DNA from: Okeania sp. KiyG1
GTDB lineage: Bacteria; Cyanobacteriota; Cyanobacteriia; Cyanobacteriales; Microcoleaceae
NCBI RefSeq assembly: GCF_014132355.1
Contig: NZ_BLZO01000031.1
Span: 1 to 64,000 of the forward strand
Direction: 5' to 3'
Length of the DNA: 64,000 nt
The notes beneath the pieces were generated by a model, which was given only the letters and a program-made list of their open reading frames with translations, was not told the origin of the DNA and did not search any database. The translations under genes were made by a program, and so were the position numbers. Positions 49,815-58,962 of the stretch are shown here, one piece after another (the first letter of the stretch is position 1; each line of letters starts with the position of its first letter).

Positions 49815-50417
49815 ATGTCTTCTTCACTTTGGCCTTATGTTACTCCAGGTATCTCCGATGACCTATTTGAACGTTTGCCTGGCATTCCGATGAGTAAGCG
49901 AGAAGTCCGCTTACTGTTAATATCTTATTTACGATTACAATCAGACTCTATTGTTTGGGATATTGGGGCAGGAACAGGCACCATACCAGTAGAAATCGGA
50001 TTGATATGTCCCCAAGGTCGCATTATTGCCATAGAAAGGGATCGAGATGTAGCAAATTTAATTCGGAGAAACTGCGATCGCTTTGGAGTTGAGAATGTGA
50101 AAGTAATTGAAGGTAATGCTCCTGAATGTCTTGATGGTTTAGCCGAGGCGCCTAGTCGTGTCTGTATAGAGGGAGGCCGTCATATCAAAGCCATACTCCA
50201 GGAAGTTTGGAAAAGGTTATTACCACAAGGAAGGGTTATAGCTACTGCTGCTAATCTAGAAAGTCTTTATGCTGTTTCTGAAAGTTTTGCTGATTTACAG
50301 GTTCGCAACGTAGAAGTAGTTCAACCTGCACTAAATCGTTTAGAGACAAGAGGTATACATCAGACCTTTGCAGCAATTAATCCCATTTTTATCCTTAGTG
50401 GTGAGAAAATAGACTGA
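49815..50417 (+). CDS. cbiT: Precorrin C15-methyltransferase/decarboxylase subunit
   Basis: A 200-residue SAM-dependent enzyme of cobalamin synthesis that methylates C15 and decarboxylates the precorrin side chain. N-terminal GISDDLFERLPGIPMSKREV is characteristic. Motif I is VWDIGAGTGTIPVEIG and the acidic strand end is IIAIERDRDV. NVKVIEGNAPECL and CIEGGRHIKAILQEVWKRL follow. The length matches free CbiT, with CbiE encoded elsewhere. It lies 184 bp upstream of cdsA on the same strand, an arrangement I recall in other cyanobacteria. Confidence 0.9.
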   Translation: MSSSLWPYVTPGISDDLFERLPGIPMSKREVRLLLISYLRLQSDSIVWDIGAGTGTIPVEIGLICPQGRIIAIERDRDVANLIRRNCDRFGVENVKVIEGNAPECLDGLAEAPSRVCIEGGRHIKAILQEVWKRLLPQGRVIATAANLESLYAVSESFADLQVRNVEVVQPALNRLETRGIHQTFAAINPIFILSGEKID

Positions 50418-50601
50418 ATTTTGCTCCAATCTTAAATTATACAATACATAGAAATATATAAATTTATAAATTAAGTAATAGTTATCAATGAATTAAATGT
50501 CTATAATAATTAGATATTAAATTACTAGAACATTTAACGCTGCATTATTGGAGCAAAAACTTAACCTATAATTTATTATTTCATCTAAATTTGTATATAT
50601 T

Positions 50602-51486
50602 ATGTCTTGGTCTCGTATTATTAGTGGATTAGTAGCGATCGCTGTTGCTTTGGGAATGATTATTTTCGGGGGATGGTGGTTTACAGTAGGCATGGGAGCG
50701 ATCGTTTACCTGGGCCAACAAGAATATTTTCAACTAGCACGCACCAAAGGTATTGCACCAGCAGCTAAGACGACCCTCGCATTAAGTCAAGTTATGTTGG
50801 TCGTAGCTGCTCTAGCCCCTGATTTAGTAGATGCTATATTTACATTAGCAGGAACTCTAATTTGTTTTTATCTACTATTTCAGCCAAAATTAGCTACAAT
50901 CGCTGACATAGCATCATCAATTTTAGGTCTATTTTATGGTGGATATCTACCGAGTTATTGGATTCGGCTCAGAGTTGGACTAGAAGCTCAGTTACAGACA
51001 CCTCACACAGTTATAGATAAAATTCCACTAGGAAATTACTGGGATATTTCATGGATAGACCCTTTGAGTTGGCCTCCGAGTTTAACATTTACTCTACTTG
51101 GTTTTTGCTGTATATGGGCTGCTGATATTGGTGCTTATTTTGTGGGAAAATTCTTTGGCCGAATTAGACTTTCAGAAATAAGCCCCAAAAAAACTGTTGA
51201 GGGTGCAGTATTTGGAGTTTTGGGTAGTGTAGGAGTAGCGACAGTAGGTTCTTGGTACTTAGGTTGGCCTGGTTTGCCTTGGACAGGTGCTGCTTTGGGT
51301 TTAGTAGTAGGTATTGCCAGTCTACTTGGAGATTTGACTGAATCGATGATGAAACGAGATGCAGGTGTGAAAGATTCTGGACAACTAATTCCTGGACACG
51401 GAGGGATTCTTGACCGCACGGATAGTTATGTTTTTACTGCACCCCTCATATATTATTTTTTTACTTTACTTTTACAAAAGAACTAG
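50602..51486 (+). CDS. cdsA: Phosphatidate cytidylyltransferase (CDP-diglyceride synthase)
   Basis: A 294-residue multipass membrane enzyme that makes CDP-diacylglycerol from CTP and phosphatidate, the branch point to phosphatidylglycerol. Seven to eight hydrophobic segments are seen. Family motifs are CIWAADIGAYFVGKFFG, SEISPKKTVEGAVFG and the signature KRDAGVKDSGQLIPGHGGIL followed by DRTDSYVF. ATG 50602 gives MSWSRIISGLVAIAVAL, a normal start into the first helix. Confidence 0.95.
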   Translation: MSWSRIISGLVAIAVALGMIIFGGWWFTVGMGAIVYLGQQEYFQLARTKGIAPAAKTTLALSQVMLVVAALAPDLVDAIFTLAGTLICFYLLFQPKLATIADIASSILGLFYGGYLPSYWIRLRVGLEAQLQTPHTVIDKIPLGNYWDISWIDPLSWPPSLTFTLLGFCCIWAADIGAYFVGKFFGRIRLSEISPKKTVEGAVFGVLGSVGVATVGSWYLGWPGLPWTGAALGLVVGIASLLGDLTESMMKRDAGVKDSGQLIPGHGGILDRTDSYVFTAPLIYYFFTLLLQKN

Positions 51487-51764
51487 CGGAACGTTAAAAG
51501 TCCGTACTCTTAAGAGCTTATTTGTAAACTTAGCTGAAAGTCCTATACTACATAGCTTTTCGTAATTTAGGGGTTAGTGGACGATAACTTGCTAAACCTA
51601 AGTATAGTCAGGAGTTCAGCTTCTTAATATTTACTTTATAAATCAGCTCTAAGAGAGGGGATGAAAACGGACACGACGGGATTTATCCCCCACTCTCCAC
51701 GCAATCTTAACATTACAAATACACAATCAGGAGATAATTCATCATCTATATTAAGGATAAGGAG
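51487..51764. other. Upstream end of the next tnpB element
   Basis: GAGGGGATGAAAACGG near 51656 resembles IS605-type left ends, and the rest is AT-rich. The element start is not clearly bounded. Confidence 0.35.
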
Positions 51765-53066
51765 GTGATTTATTTGTATGGTTGTCAGCAAAATCTAATC
51801 AAGCCTAATCAAGACTTAAAATCAATTCTTGAGTTTATTTGTTCCGGGTCTCACAAGCTCACCAATTGTGGTATTTATTATGCTCGTCAATTATTTTTCA
51901 AATCCCAGAAAATAATTGGCAAGTATGACCTAGAAAAAGAGTACAAATCAAATAAACATGTGTCAGCTTTGTATTCACAGGCAGCGCAGCAAATATTAAG
52001 GTCTGTCGCTGAATCTTTTAAGTCATTTAAAGAGTTAAACAAAAATACAAAAAAGGTAATCTGTATTTTCAACCAAGAATTCCTAAATATCGAAAAAAAG
52101 ATGGTTTAGCAATGGTGACATATCCCAAGCAAGGTTTAAGACTTGTTGGGAATAATATCAGAATTCCTCTAGGAACAACTGTAAAACGATGGTTTAAATT
52201 AGACAGTTTTTTGATCCTGATGCCATCTAATCTACAGTTTTCAGAGATTAAAGAACTGCGGATACGACCACGTAATCGATGTTTTTATGTAGAGTTTGTT
52301 TATCAAAAAGAGATTGTAACTCAAAACAAGTTAAACTCTAAAAACGTCTTGGGTATAGACCCTGGAATTAATAATTGGTTAAGTTGTGTTTCTAACGTTG
52401 GTACTAGCTTGATTATTGATGGACGCAAGGTGAAAAGCCTAAATCAGTGGTATAACAAACGAGTTTCCATAACTATTAGAAGGTAAGCCCCAGGGTTATT
52501 GGGATGAGCAATTAGCCCACATCACAGAAAAGCGTAATCGCCAGATGAGAGACGCAGTTAATAAAGCTGCAAAAATAGTTATCAATCATTGTCTAAAGCA
52601 TCAAATTGGTACGGTTGTGTTTGGATGGAATCAAGGACAACGACAAGAGTTAAATTTAGGTAAACAGACCCAATCATTCGTACAAATTCCCACAGCTAAA
52701 CTCAAACAACGAGTCAAACAATTGTGTGAAGAGTATGGGATTAAGTTTGTTGAAACAGAAGAGTCATATACCAGTAGGGGCGAATGGCCATTCGCTCCTA
52801 CATTTCTAGATGGGGATTTTCTACCTACTTCCTTTGAAAAACCCGTAGGGTGGAAACAATCAGGGAAAAGAGTTAAACGTGGGATGTACCAAACTGGTAA
52901 AGGTTTATTGGTTAATGCTGACTTAAATGGTGCAGCGAATATACTCCGTAAAGTAGAGATACAATTAGGTCTAAGCCTAGTCAAGGTCTGTAGGCAAGTG
53001 TTGACCCTTGCTACCAGATTTTATATCTGGGAAACCAAAACTAAAAAAGCTACCAGATGTGGCTAA
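51765..53066 (+). pseudogene. TnpB (IS1341-type), frameshifted, with an in-frame palindromic insert
   Basis: GTG 51765 opens with LYGCQQNLIKPNQ. The frame breaks at an A-run near 52043, resumes as FQPRIPKYRKKDG and LVGNNIRIPLGTTVKRWF with RuvC-I (VLGIDPGINNWLSCVS), and breaks again near 52470. It continues with GTVVFGWNQGQRQELNLGKQ, FVETEESYTS, GKRVKRGMYQTGKG and NADLNGAANIL. Within SYTS...FLDGD, nine residues (RGEWPFAPT) replace the three found in sister copies, encoded by a palindromic mini-element at 52774-52800. RuvC parts remain, but the gene is broken twice. Confidence 0.82.
52774..52800. repeat. GTAGGGGCGAATGG palindromic mini-element within tnpB
   Basis: Arms GTAGGGGCGAATGG and CCATTCGCTCCTA differ from a perfect palindrome at one base. 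The same element lies after cysK (8930). Here its length keeps the reading frame. Confidence 0.7.
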
Positions 53067-53087
53067 TGGCCATATTGTAGCAACAGT

Positions 53088-53127
53088 TGAGAATCCCCGC
53101 GCTTTTAAGCTGGGGAGAGGTCAACAC
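53088..53127 (+). ncRNA. Right end and probable omega-RNA 3' region of the tnpB element
   Basis: GAATCCCCGCGCTTTTAAGC and TGGGGAGAGGTCAAC form a hairpin end downstream of tnpB. In this family the guide RNA is transcribed through the tnpB 3' end and this right end, the flank acting as guide. Expression here is unknown. A similar end is at 58937-58971. Confidence 0.4.
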
Positions 53128-53159
53128 TTCTCAATACTTAGAATTTAGTATTGTTGAAG

Positions 53160-53936
53160 TTATGGGTTGACTGTTAAGCGACCTTGACAACTAAGTTGAC
53201 CAGAATTTAATGTTAATTCTTTTAGTTCAACATCAGAGCCTAAGTCTATTTTGATTTGATTTGAAAAGTCATAACTAGGCTTTTGCAAAATCTGAATCTC
53301 TAGGTTGTCTAACAATAATTCAGAGCTACTAGCAAGCTTTAAATCAGTATGCAGAGTTAAGGAAATCTTTTCATCTGATGTAGACAAAAAATTAGTACAG
53401 AAATGTAGTCTACCTGGAAAAAATTCAGCTTTTTGGTCATACAAATTAATTGGTTGTTCTAGTTGTTCTAAAAAATCTGATGGTAATAATGGAGTTAAAA
53501 ATTCAACGATCGCCTGAGCTAAGAGGGGAGATTGTAAACTAGCATTAAAGTCAGATTGTAGTAGTTTAAGGTTACCAAATAAAGGAAAAGATTCTAATAT
53601 TTTTAATGGTTTACCCTTGATAATTTGACCTATATTAATCCTAATTCCAGTCGCAGATAAATCTATTTCAGTTAAATTTAATCCTCGAAAAACCACATTA
53701 GAAGCAGCAACAGAAACCTGCGGAATTTTACCTGTAAGAATTTGGCGATCGCCACCTTCAATCAGAACTTTTAATTGTTCTACTTGTTGTAGTTGAGATT
53801 TTAACCAAAATTTCAATGCAGGGGATAAAAATCTACTAACAATCCTACTCTTTCTTGGAGTTGATATTTCATCTTGACTTTCAACAGTAATATCAGAATC
53901 GGAAATTTGATTTACTTCTGGTAAATTTTTATTCAT
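53160..53936 (-). CDS. DUF2993 (LmeA-like) lipid-binding protein
   Basis: A 258-residue protein of the DUF2993 family. After a polar N-terminal segment come SPALKFWLKSQLQQVEQLKV, ILTGKIPQVSVAASNVVFRG, LNLTEIDLSATGIRINIGQI and the beta-rich LLPSDFLEQL region. Related LmeA proteins bind membrane lipids. Cyanobacterial members are uncharacterised to my knowledge. An upstream ATG at 54008 is in frame, but ATG 53936 (MNKNLPEVNQIS) fits better. No signal peptide is obvious from that start. Confidence 0.8.
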   Translation of the reverse strand: MNKNLPEVNQISDSDITVESQDEISTPRKSRIVSRFLSPALKFWLKSQLQQVEQLKVLIEGGDRQILTGKIPQVSVAASNVVFRGLNLTEIDLSATGIRINIGQIIKGKPLKILESFPLFGNLKLLQSDFNASLQSPLLAQAIVEFLTPLLPSDFLEQLEQPINLYDQKAEFFPGRLHFCTNFLSTSDEKISLTLHTDLKLASSSELLLDNLEIQILQKPSYDFSNQIKIDLGSDVELKELTLNSGQLSCQGRLTVNP

Positions 53937-54987
53937 CAAAGGCACAATTAGGTTAGTATAGTCAATTTTAGAATTACTTCCAGAGACGGAGAATATATAA
54001 AGTAGCATATTTTATAGCAGAAGTAAGAAAGAAGGACCGGAAGAGAGAAAAATCTGTCTGAAGTTTCCAGCTTTTTATACAAAATATTACACCAAGCATA
54101 TTGAATGGAAGTAGAAAGTGCGATTACTCTATAACCGGATTTTATATTAAACAAGTATACAAAGTTAATTACACATTTTTAAGACTAAGTTCCTGACATT
54201 GTAAGCATTATATAGAATTAGAGTAAGTAAATATTTTTTTGAAGTGCTTATTTAGACTCTGAAAGTTTGTAGGTTTTGAAATCTAATTACCATACATCAG
54301 AGTTTTTGCTCAGTCCCATTTTCATGATTTTCAAAATCATATTTAACTTTTGCAATTCTTTTTATAGTTTATTTGCTCACATTAATTATTCACTGTTTAT
54401 GCATTTTAATGAATACTTTTTTGAGATTTTTTTGTTCTTTTTTATCTATAGAAAACTCCTGATAACTCAACATTATACATTTAGCTATATTTCTAAGTTG
54501 AGGGAATTGGCTTAAGCAACTGTAATTTTTTCTATTGTCAGAAAATATCAACTCTGTCAAACTTTAACTGGTCTATTTGCTATTCAGTCGCTCCTTCAAA
54601 TATCTGATTTTATGTTTATATCTCAAATTAAAGTTCTAAAAATTATATATTGCTTTTATTCTAAATTCAGAGCAGCAATATAACACTCCCTGTCGGGGTT
54701 GTAAAAAATTTCGATGTATTTATTTTTTCTTCTACCTTCGACCCAATATCTACAACCTACCTACACCAAAAATTTACCGAAAAATTGTGGTTTAAAGCCT
54801 CCCCTTTTAAGGGGATAATAAAGAAAAATTTTCATGATTAGTCAATCCTATCCGCTTTCAAGGAGAGGTAATTGTTAATTATTCATTATTCATTATTCAT
54901 TATTCATTATTCATTGTTGAAGACTCAAATAGGATTGCTATATATTGACTAATAATCTGAATCGACAAAAGTAATGAACTGAAAAGT
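53937..54987. other. Gap of about 1 kb with a MITE-1 copy
   Basis: AT-rich sequence without a convincing gene. The open frame at 54276-54515 is low-complexity Phe/Ile. A MITE-1 copy at 54774-54921 ends 66 bp before the pseudouridine synthase gene. Confidence 0.45.
54774..54921. repeat. MITE-1 copy, compact form
   Basis: It starts TTACCGAAAAATTGTGG and has the CCTCCCCTTTTAAGGGGAT hairpin. A six-unit TTATTCA heptad array follows, and it ends TTGTTGAA. At 148 bp it carries no nested insert and serves as a reference for the family. Confidence 0.65.
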
Positions 54988-55755
54988 ATGGCTGAAAGAG
55001 TACAAAAAATATTATCTCAGTGGGGAATAGCCTCTCGACGTCAAGCCGAACAAATGATTATAGCTGGACGAGTAAGAGTGAATGGTACAGTTATCCCGTT
55101 AGGTGAAAAAGCTAATCCGGAATTGGACAGTATTGAAGTTGATGGTTTGCCCCTCCGACCAGAAAACCGTCCTAAATCTATATATTTATTGCTCAATAAA
55201 CCGATGGGGGTCATTTCCACTTGTTCGGAACCTAGTAGACGTAGTAAAGTTCTAGATATTTTAAGTTCAGAACTGAGAAATGGGAAAGGAATTCATCCAG
55301 TAGGACGCTTAGATGCAGATTCTACAGGAGCATTACTCCTCACAAATGATGGTCGAGTCACATATTGTTTGACCCATCCCAAACATTGTCTTCTCAAAAC
55401 TTATCAAGTATGGGTAGAAGGTCATCCCCAAGAATTGACATTAAAATTGTGGCGTCAGGGTATTATCTTATCTGGTAAAAAAACTTTACCTGCTCGGGTT
55501 AAAGTTCTAGAGGAAAGTAATAATTCTCAAACTCTTTTAGAAGTGGTTATCTCTGAAGGTAGAAATAGGCAAATTCGTAGAGTTGCAGAAAAATTAGGAC
55601 ATCCTGTTGTGAAACTACACCGTACTGCAATTGGCCAAATACAGTTGCAGATACCTGGAGAGTCTGTTTTGCCTAGTGGCCATTACCGACCTCTAAAAGA
55701 TTTTGAAATTAACTTTTTGCACGACCAAATCAATAAAAGTTATCAATTAAGCTAA
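54988..55755 (+). CDS. 16S/23S rRNA pseudouridine synthase of the RsuA/RluB family
   Basis: A 255-residue RNA-modifying enzyme. The N-terminal S4 RNA-binding domain is at residues 1-60 (RVQKILSQWGIASRRQAEQM, IIAGRVRVNGTV). The catalytic domain has LLLNKPMGVISTCSEP and the active aspartate in HPVGRLDADSTGALLLTNDG, followed by SEGRNRQIRRVAEKLGHPV. RsuA acts on 16S and RluB/E/F on 23S rRNA; which site applies is uncertain. MAERVQKIL begins at ATG 54988. The RodZ-like gene follows 289 bp later. Confidence 0.92.
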   Translation: MAERVQKILSQWGIASRRQAEQMIIAGRVRVNGTVIPLGEKANPELDSIEVDGLPLRPENRPKSIYLLLNKPMGVISTCSEPSRRSKVLDILSSELRNGKGIHPVGRLDADSTGALLLTNDGRVTYCLTHPKHCLLKTYQVWVEGHPQELTLKLWRQGIILSGKKTLPARVKVLEESNNSQTLLEVVISEGRNRQIRRVAEKLGHPVVKLHRTAIGQIQLQIPGESVLPSGHYRPLKDFEINFLHDQINKSYQLS

Positions 55756-56044
55756 AACTTAGAGAGTTTTTAGGCTTTGAGTTAAGTGGGTATAATAAGC
55801 AAAACATCCACAGAAAATTTTATAATTTTTTCTAGATAAATCTTGCTGATTCGACCGCAATATATCTAGTATAAAGCTTTGGAAAGAATGGTATTAGTAA
55901 TAGATTTAGGAGTTATCAAATGAAAATCAGTTATTAAGTTAATTACATAAAATCAAGAATATTATTGATATCAATAAATTAATTATCATCCTATCAGTAT
56001 CACTCTCATGACGACAAAAGTAATAGTTTATATAAATTAAATAA

Positions 56045-56942
56045 ATGGTAAATTTGACAGGAATAAAAAATATTAAAAACAGCTTCTTTTTATTATCATT
56101 AAAAAAACGTTTTCATCAAGAAAAAGAACTTTCTTTTGAAGAGCAACAAAACCAAACATTAATAGATATAGGATATAAATTAAAAAGATTTCGAGAGAAA
56201 AATTCTATTTGTTTAGAAAGAGTGGCAATAGTAACAATGATTAGAATTAATTTGCTAGAGGCTATAGAAGAAGGTAATTTAGAAAAACTACCTGAGCCTG
56301 TTTATATCCAAGGTTTAATCAAGCGATATGCAGATGCTATGGGATTAAATGGAGAGCAATTAGCAAACTCGTTTCCGACTGAAAAAACTCAAGAAACCAG
56401 CAAAAAATCTCTCCTCAATCTATCAATGCCTCAGCTACGACCACATCATCTCTACTTCTTATATGTATCAATTGTTTTATTGTCAGTTAGTTTGTTGCCC
56501 CGTGTAATGAGTAGCTATTATATGCTAGGGAAAAAACTGAAATTAATAATTATAGAACAGAAAAAATCAAAGTGATTTAGCTCAGGCATCTTCAGGTAAT
56601 ATTAAAACTGAGGAAAAATCTACAGATAAAATTACAGCAGCAAAGTTAGAAAAACAAAATAAAAAACAATCTTTAGTAGTAAGTGTAATTGTCAAAGAAG
56701 ACTCCTGGGTATCAATAGAAATAGATGGAAAAATAGCATTTGAAGGGACTTTAGTGCAGGGAACTCAGAAGACTTGGGAAGCCCAAGAACAACTGGTTTT
56801 CTTCGCAGGAAATGCTGGAGGAATACTAATACCTATTAATAACGGACAAATGATGCAACTGGGAAAAACAGGTGAAGTAAAAGAAGTTGTTTTTACTCCT
56901 ACTGATACTAAAATTTCCCAGTCTAGCAATACTAAAAATTAA
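56045..56942 (+). pseudogene. RodZ-like cell-shape protein, frameshifted at an A6 run
   Basis: The first 176 codons hold a cytoplasmic HTH domain (LKRFREKNSICLERVAIVT, IRINLLEAIEEGNLEKLPEP, YIQGLIKRYADAMGL) and one membrane helix (LYFLYVSIVLLSVSLLP). The frame ends EQKKSK-stop at the A6 run 56561-56566. One A fewer continues as NQSDLAQASSGNIKTE into a DUF4115 domain (VIVKEDSWVSIEIDGKIAFE, LVFFAGNAGGILIPINNGQ, LGKTGEVKEVVFTP) to 56942. This HTH-TM-DUF4115 order matches RodZ, which anchors MreB in rod-shaped cells. It may be intact in reality, since the lesion is a homopolymer. Confidence 0.82.
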
Positions 56943-57494
56943 ATACGAGAAAAAGACGGGAGCTTGGTAAGCCCGTTGTTTCAACAGGGGGTGTCCAAGT
57001 GACGCGAGCGGATTTCTCCGCCGTCTTAATGCCTATGATAATTTGGGTCATTTCAGTTATCAGTTATCAGTTATCAGTACCAAAGAATCTTTTCTCATAT
57101 CTTTTGGTCGATGTCTTTACAGTTGTAAACCAATAAGCCAACATAAATTTTATCCCATTGAGCGGAGTAAATCAAATTGTTTGGATGTCAGCAAGTTTTA
57201 ATTAAAGCAGACAAAAATACAAGTGCAATTATCGAATATCTCTGTCACGAATCAAACAGTTTATACAACTTTTGTGTTTATTATGCCCGTCAAATATGGT
57301 TTAAGACTCGTAAGATTGTAACTGGATTTGATTTAACAAAAGAAATGAAATCTAATCCTCACTTTCAAGCTGGATACGCCTCGTCAATGCAGCAAACTTG
57401 TTTAAATGTTGGTGAATCTTTTAAATCGTTTAAGCAACTGTTAAAAAATATATTAAAGGAAAGCTCAATCAAAAGCCTAATGCACCTAAGTATC

Positions 57495-57865
57495 TTCAAC
57501 AATTAATAATTAATAATTAATAATTAATAATTAGGGCTTGCTGAAAAAGTCTTTTAGTAGGGGTAGGAGACAGGAGACAGGAGACAGGAGAAATGGGAAT
57601 TATAGAGGAGGTAGTAGGAAAAATTGTAAGAGTGATTTTTCTGCCATAATCATCCCAAAATACTATCTTTTTGAGCTCTTTGCGCTGAAAACAGGCGCAC
57701 TTTTTGGTCGAAAAAAGTGCTAAAACCTTTATCTGTCAATGCTTTGATATTTAATCAGCAAGCCCTAATTACCTCTCCTTGAAAAGGAAATTGATTGACT
57801 AATAATGAATTTTTTTTCTTGTTTCTCCTTTAAAGGAGAGGCTTTAAACCTTAATTATTCGGTAA
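57495..57865. repeat. MITE-1 copy hosting a MITE-2, inside tnpB
   Basis: It runs from TTCAACAATTAATAATT to TTAATTATTCGGTAA, with the TTTCTCCTTTAAAGGAGAGGC hairpin. The MITE-2 at 57531-57768 lies in its AT-rich arm. If the tnpB flanks are joined with one or two shared A bases, the frame reads on (PKY...GGLFTVTYP). Confidence 0.7.
57531..57768. repeat. MITE-2 copy with perfect 14-bp inverted ends
   Basis: TTAGGGCTTGCTGA and TCAGCAAGCCCTAA are exact reverse complements. The 238-bp element has internal GGAGACA tandem units. TA at each edge fits a TA target site. Confidence 0.78.
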
Positions 57866-58423
57866 ACCAGGAGGATTATTCACAGTTACTTATCCTAAAA
57901 AATGGTTAAAGTTAATAGATGGTAAAATAAGGTTTCCACTGGGAAATTGAGTTAAAGTATGGTTTGGATTAACTGAGTTTTTCCTTTCTTTTCCTGTTAA
58001 TTTAAAATGGGAGTTAATTAAAGAAATCAGAATAGTACCTAGAAACGGCTATTTTTATGCTGAGGCGTGTTTATCAACAAATGCTTGAATGCCCAGAAAA
58101 TCTGGTTCTTGACTTAACCAAGGTATTAGGGATAGATCACGGATTAAATAATTGGTTAACTTGTGTTTCTAATTCTGAAACAAGCTTTATTATTGATGGA
58201 AAACATCTGAAATTGGTCAACCAGTGGTATAACAAACAAGTGGCTAGAATGAAAGAAGGAAAACCTCAAGGATTTTGGTCAAGAACTTTAGCTCATGTTA
58301 CCGAAAAACGTAATAGACAGGTAAGAGACGCGGTTAATAAAGCAGCAAGAATAGTAATTAATCATAGTCTTGTGAACGGTATTGGCACTATTGTTTTTGG
58401 CTGGAATCAAGGTCAGAAGAACG

Positions 58424-58557
58424 AGTCATTTCAGTTATCAGTTATCAGTTATCAATTATCAGTACCTCTGCCTGAAGTAAAGTGAATTGAAGTATTGAAT
58501 TTTATTTTTTTTATCCCCTTGAAAGGGGAGGCTATTGACCTTATTTTTTGGTCAAAT
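58424..58557. repeat. MITE-3 copy inside tnpB
   Basis: It runs from GTCATTTCAGTTATCAG through ACCTCTGCCTGAAG and the ATCCCCTTGAAAGGGGAGGC hairpin to TTTTTTGGTCAAAT. It separates GWNQGQKNE from NNQKFVQIPTAK of the tnpB product. Confidence 0.65.
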
Positions 58558-58962
58558 ATGGGGGCTAAGAACAATCAAAAGTTTGTGCAAATTCCTACAG
58601 CTAAACTCAAAGAGAGAATTGCTCAATTATGCTCTCGCTACGGCATTAAATTCATAGAAACAGAAGAATTCTATACAAGTCAATCAAGCTTTTTAGATGA
58701 TGATGAGCTACCTAAATATGGTGAAAAACCCGACGGGTGGCAGCATAAGCGGAAAAAGGATTAAGCGTGGTTTGTATCGTAGTGCCGATAATTGGTTAGT
58801 TAATGCCGATTGTAACGGTAGTGCAAATATTCTCAGAATAGTATTGGCAATGCTTAAATTAGATTTGAGCAGAGTTAATAGAGGCATCTTGACGATGCCC
58901 ATCAGAGTTAGGCTTTGGACTAACTCTGTGCAAGAATCTCCGTCGCTTTAGCGCGGAGAGCG

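Larger units (their letters stand above)
57177..58951 (+). pseudogene. TnpB wreck split by two nested sets of MITEs
   Basis: The N-terminal part (from 57177, LFGCQQVLIKADKNTSAI, VYYARQIWFKTRKI) runs to a MITE-1 at 57495. It resumes at 57866 with GGLFTVTYPKKWLKL and RuvC-I (VLGIDHGLNNWLTCVSN), then is cut by a MITE-3 at 58424. It resumes again at about 58558 with NQKFVQIPTAKLKERIAQL, ETEEFYTSQSSFLDDDELPK and NADCNGSANILRIV. Extra stops and frameshifts are present. Splicing out both insert sets gives the normal TnpB order, so the inserts came after the gene. Confidence 0.85.

Noticed and set aside
54276-54515. A 79-codon Phe/Ile-rich frame
   Set aside because: Composition follows the local AT-richness. 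No start signal or family likeness.
54884-54912. TTATTCA tandem array as a regulatory iteron set
   Set aside because: The same heptad arrays form the AT-rich arm of most MITE-1 copies, so it is part of the element.
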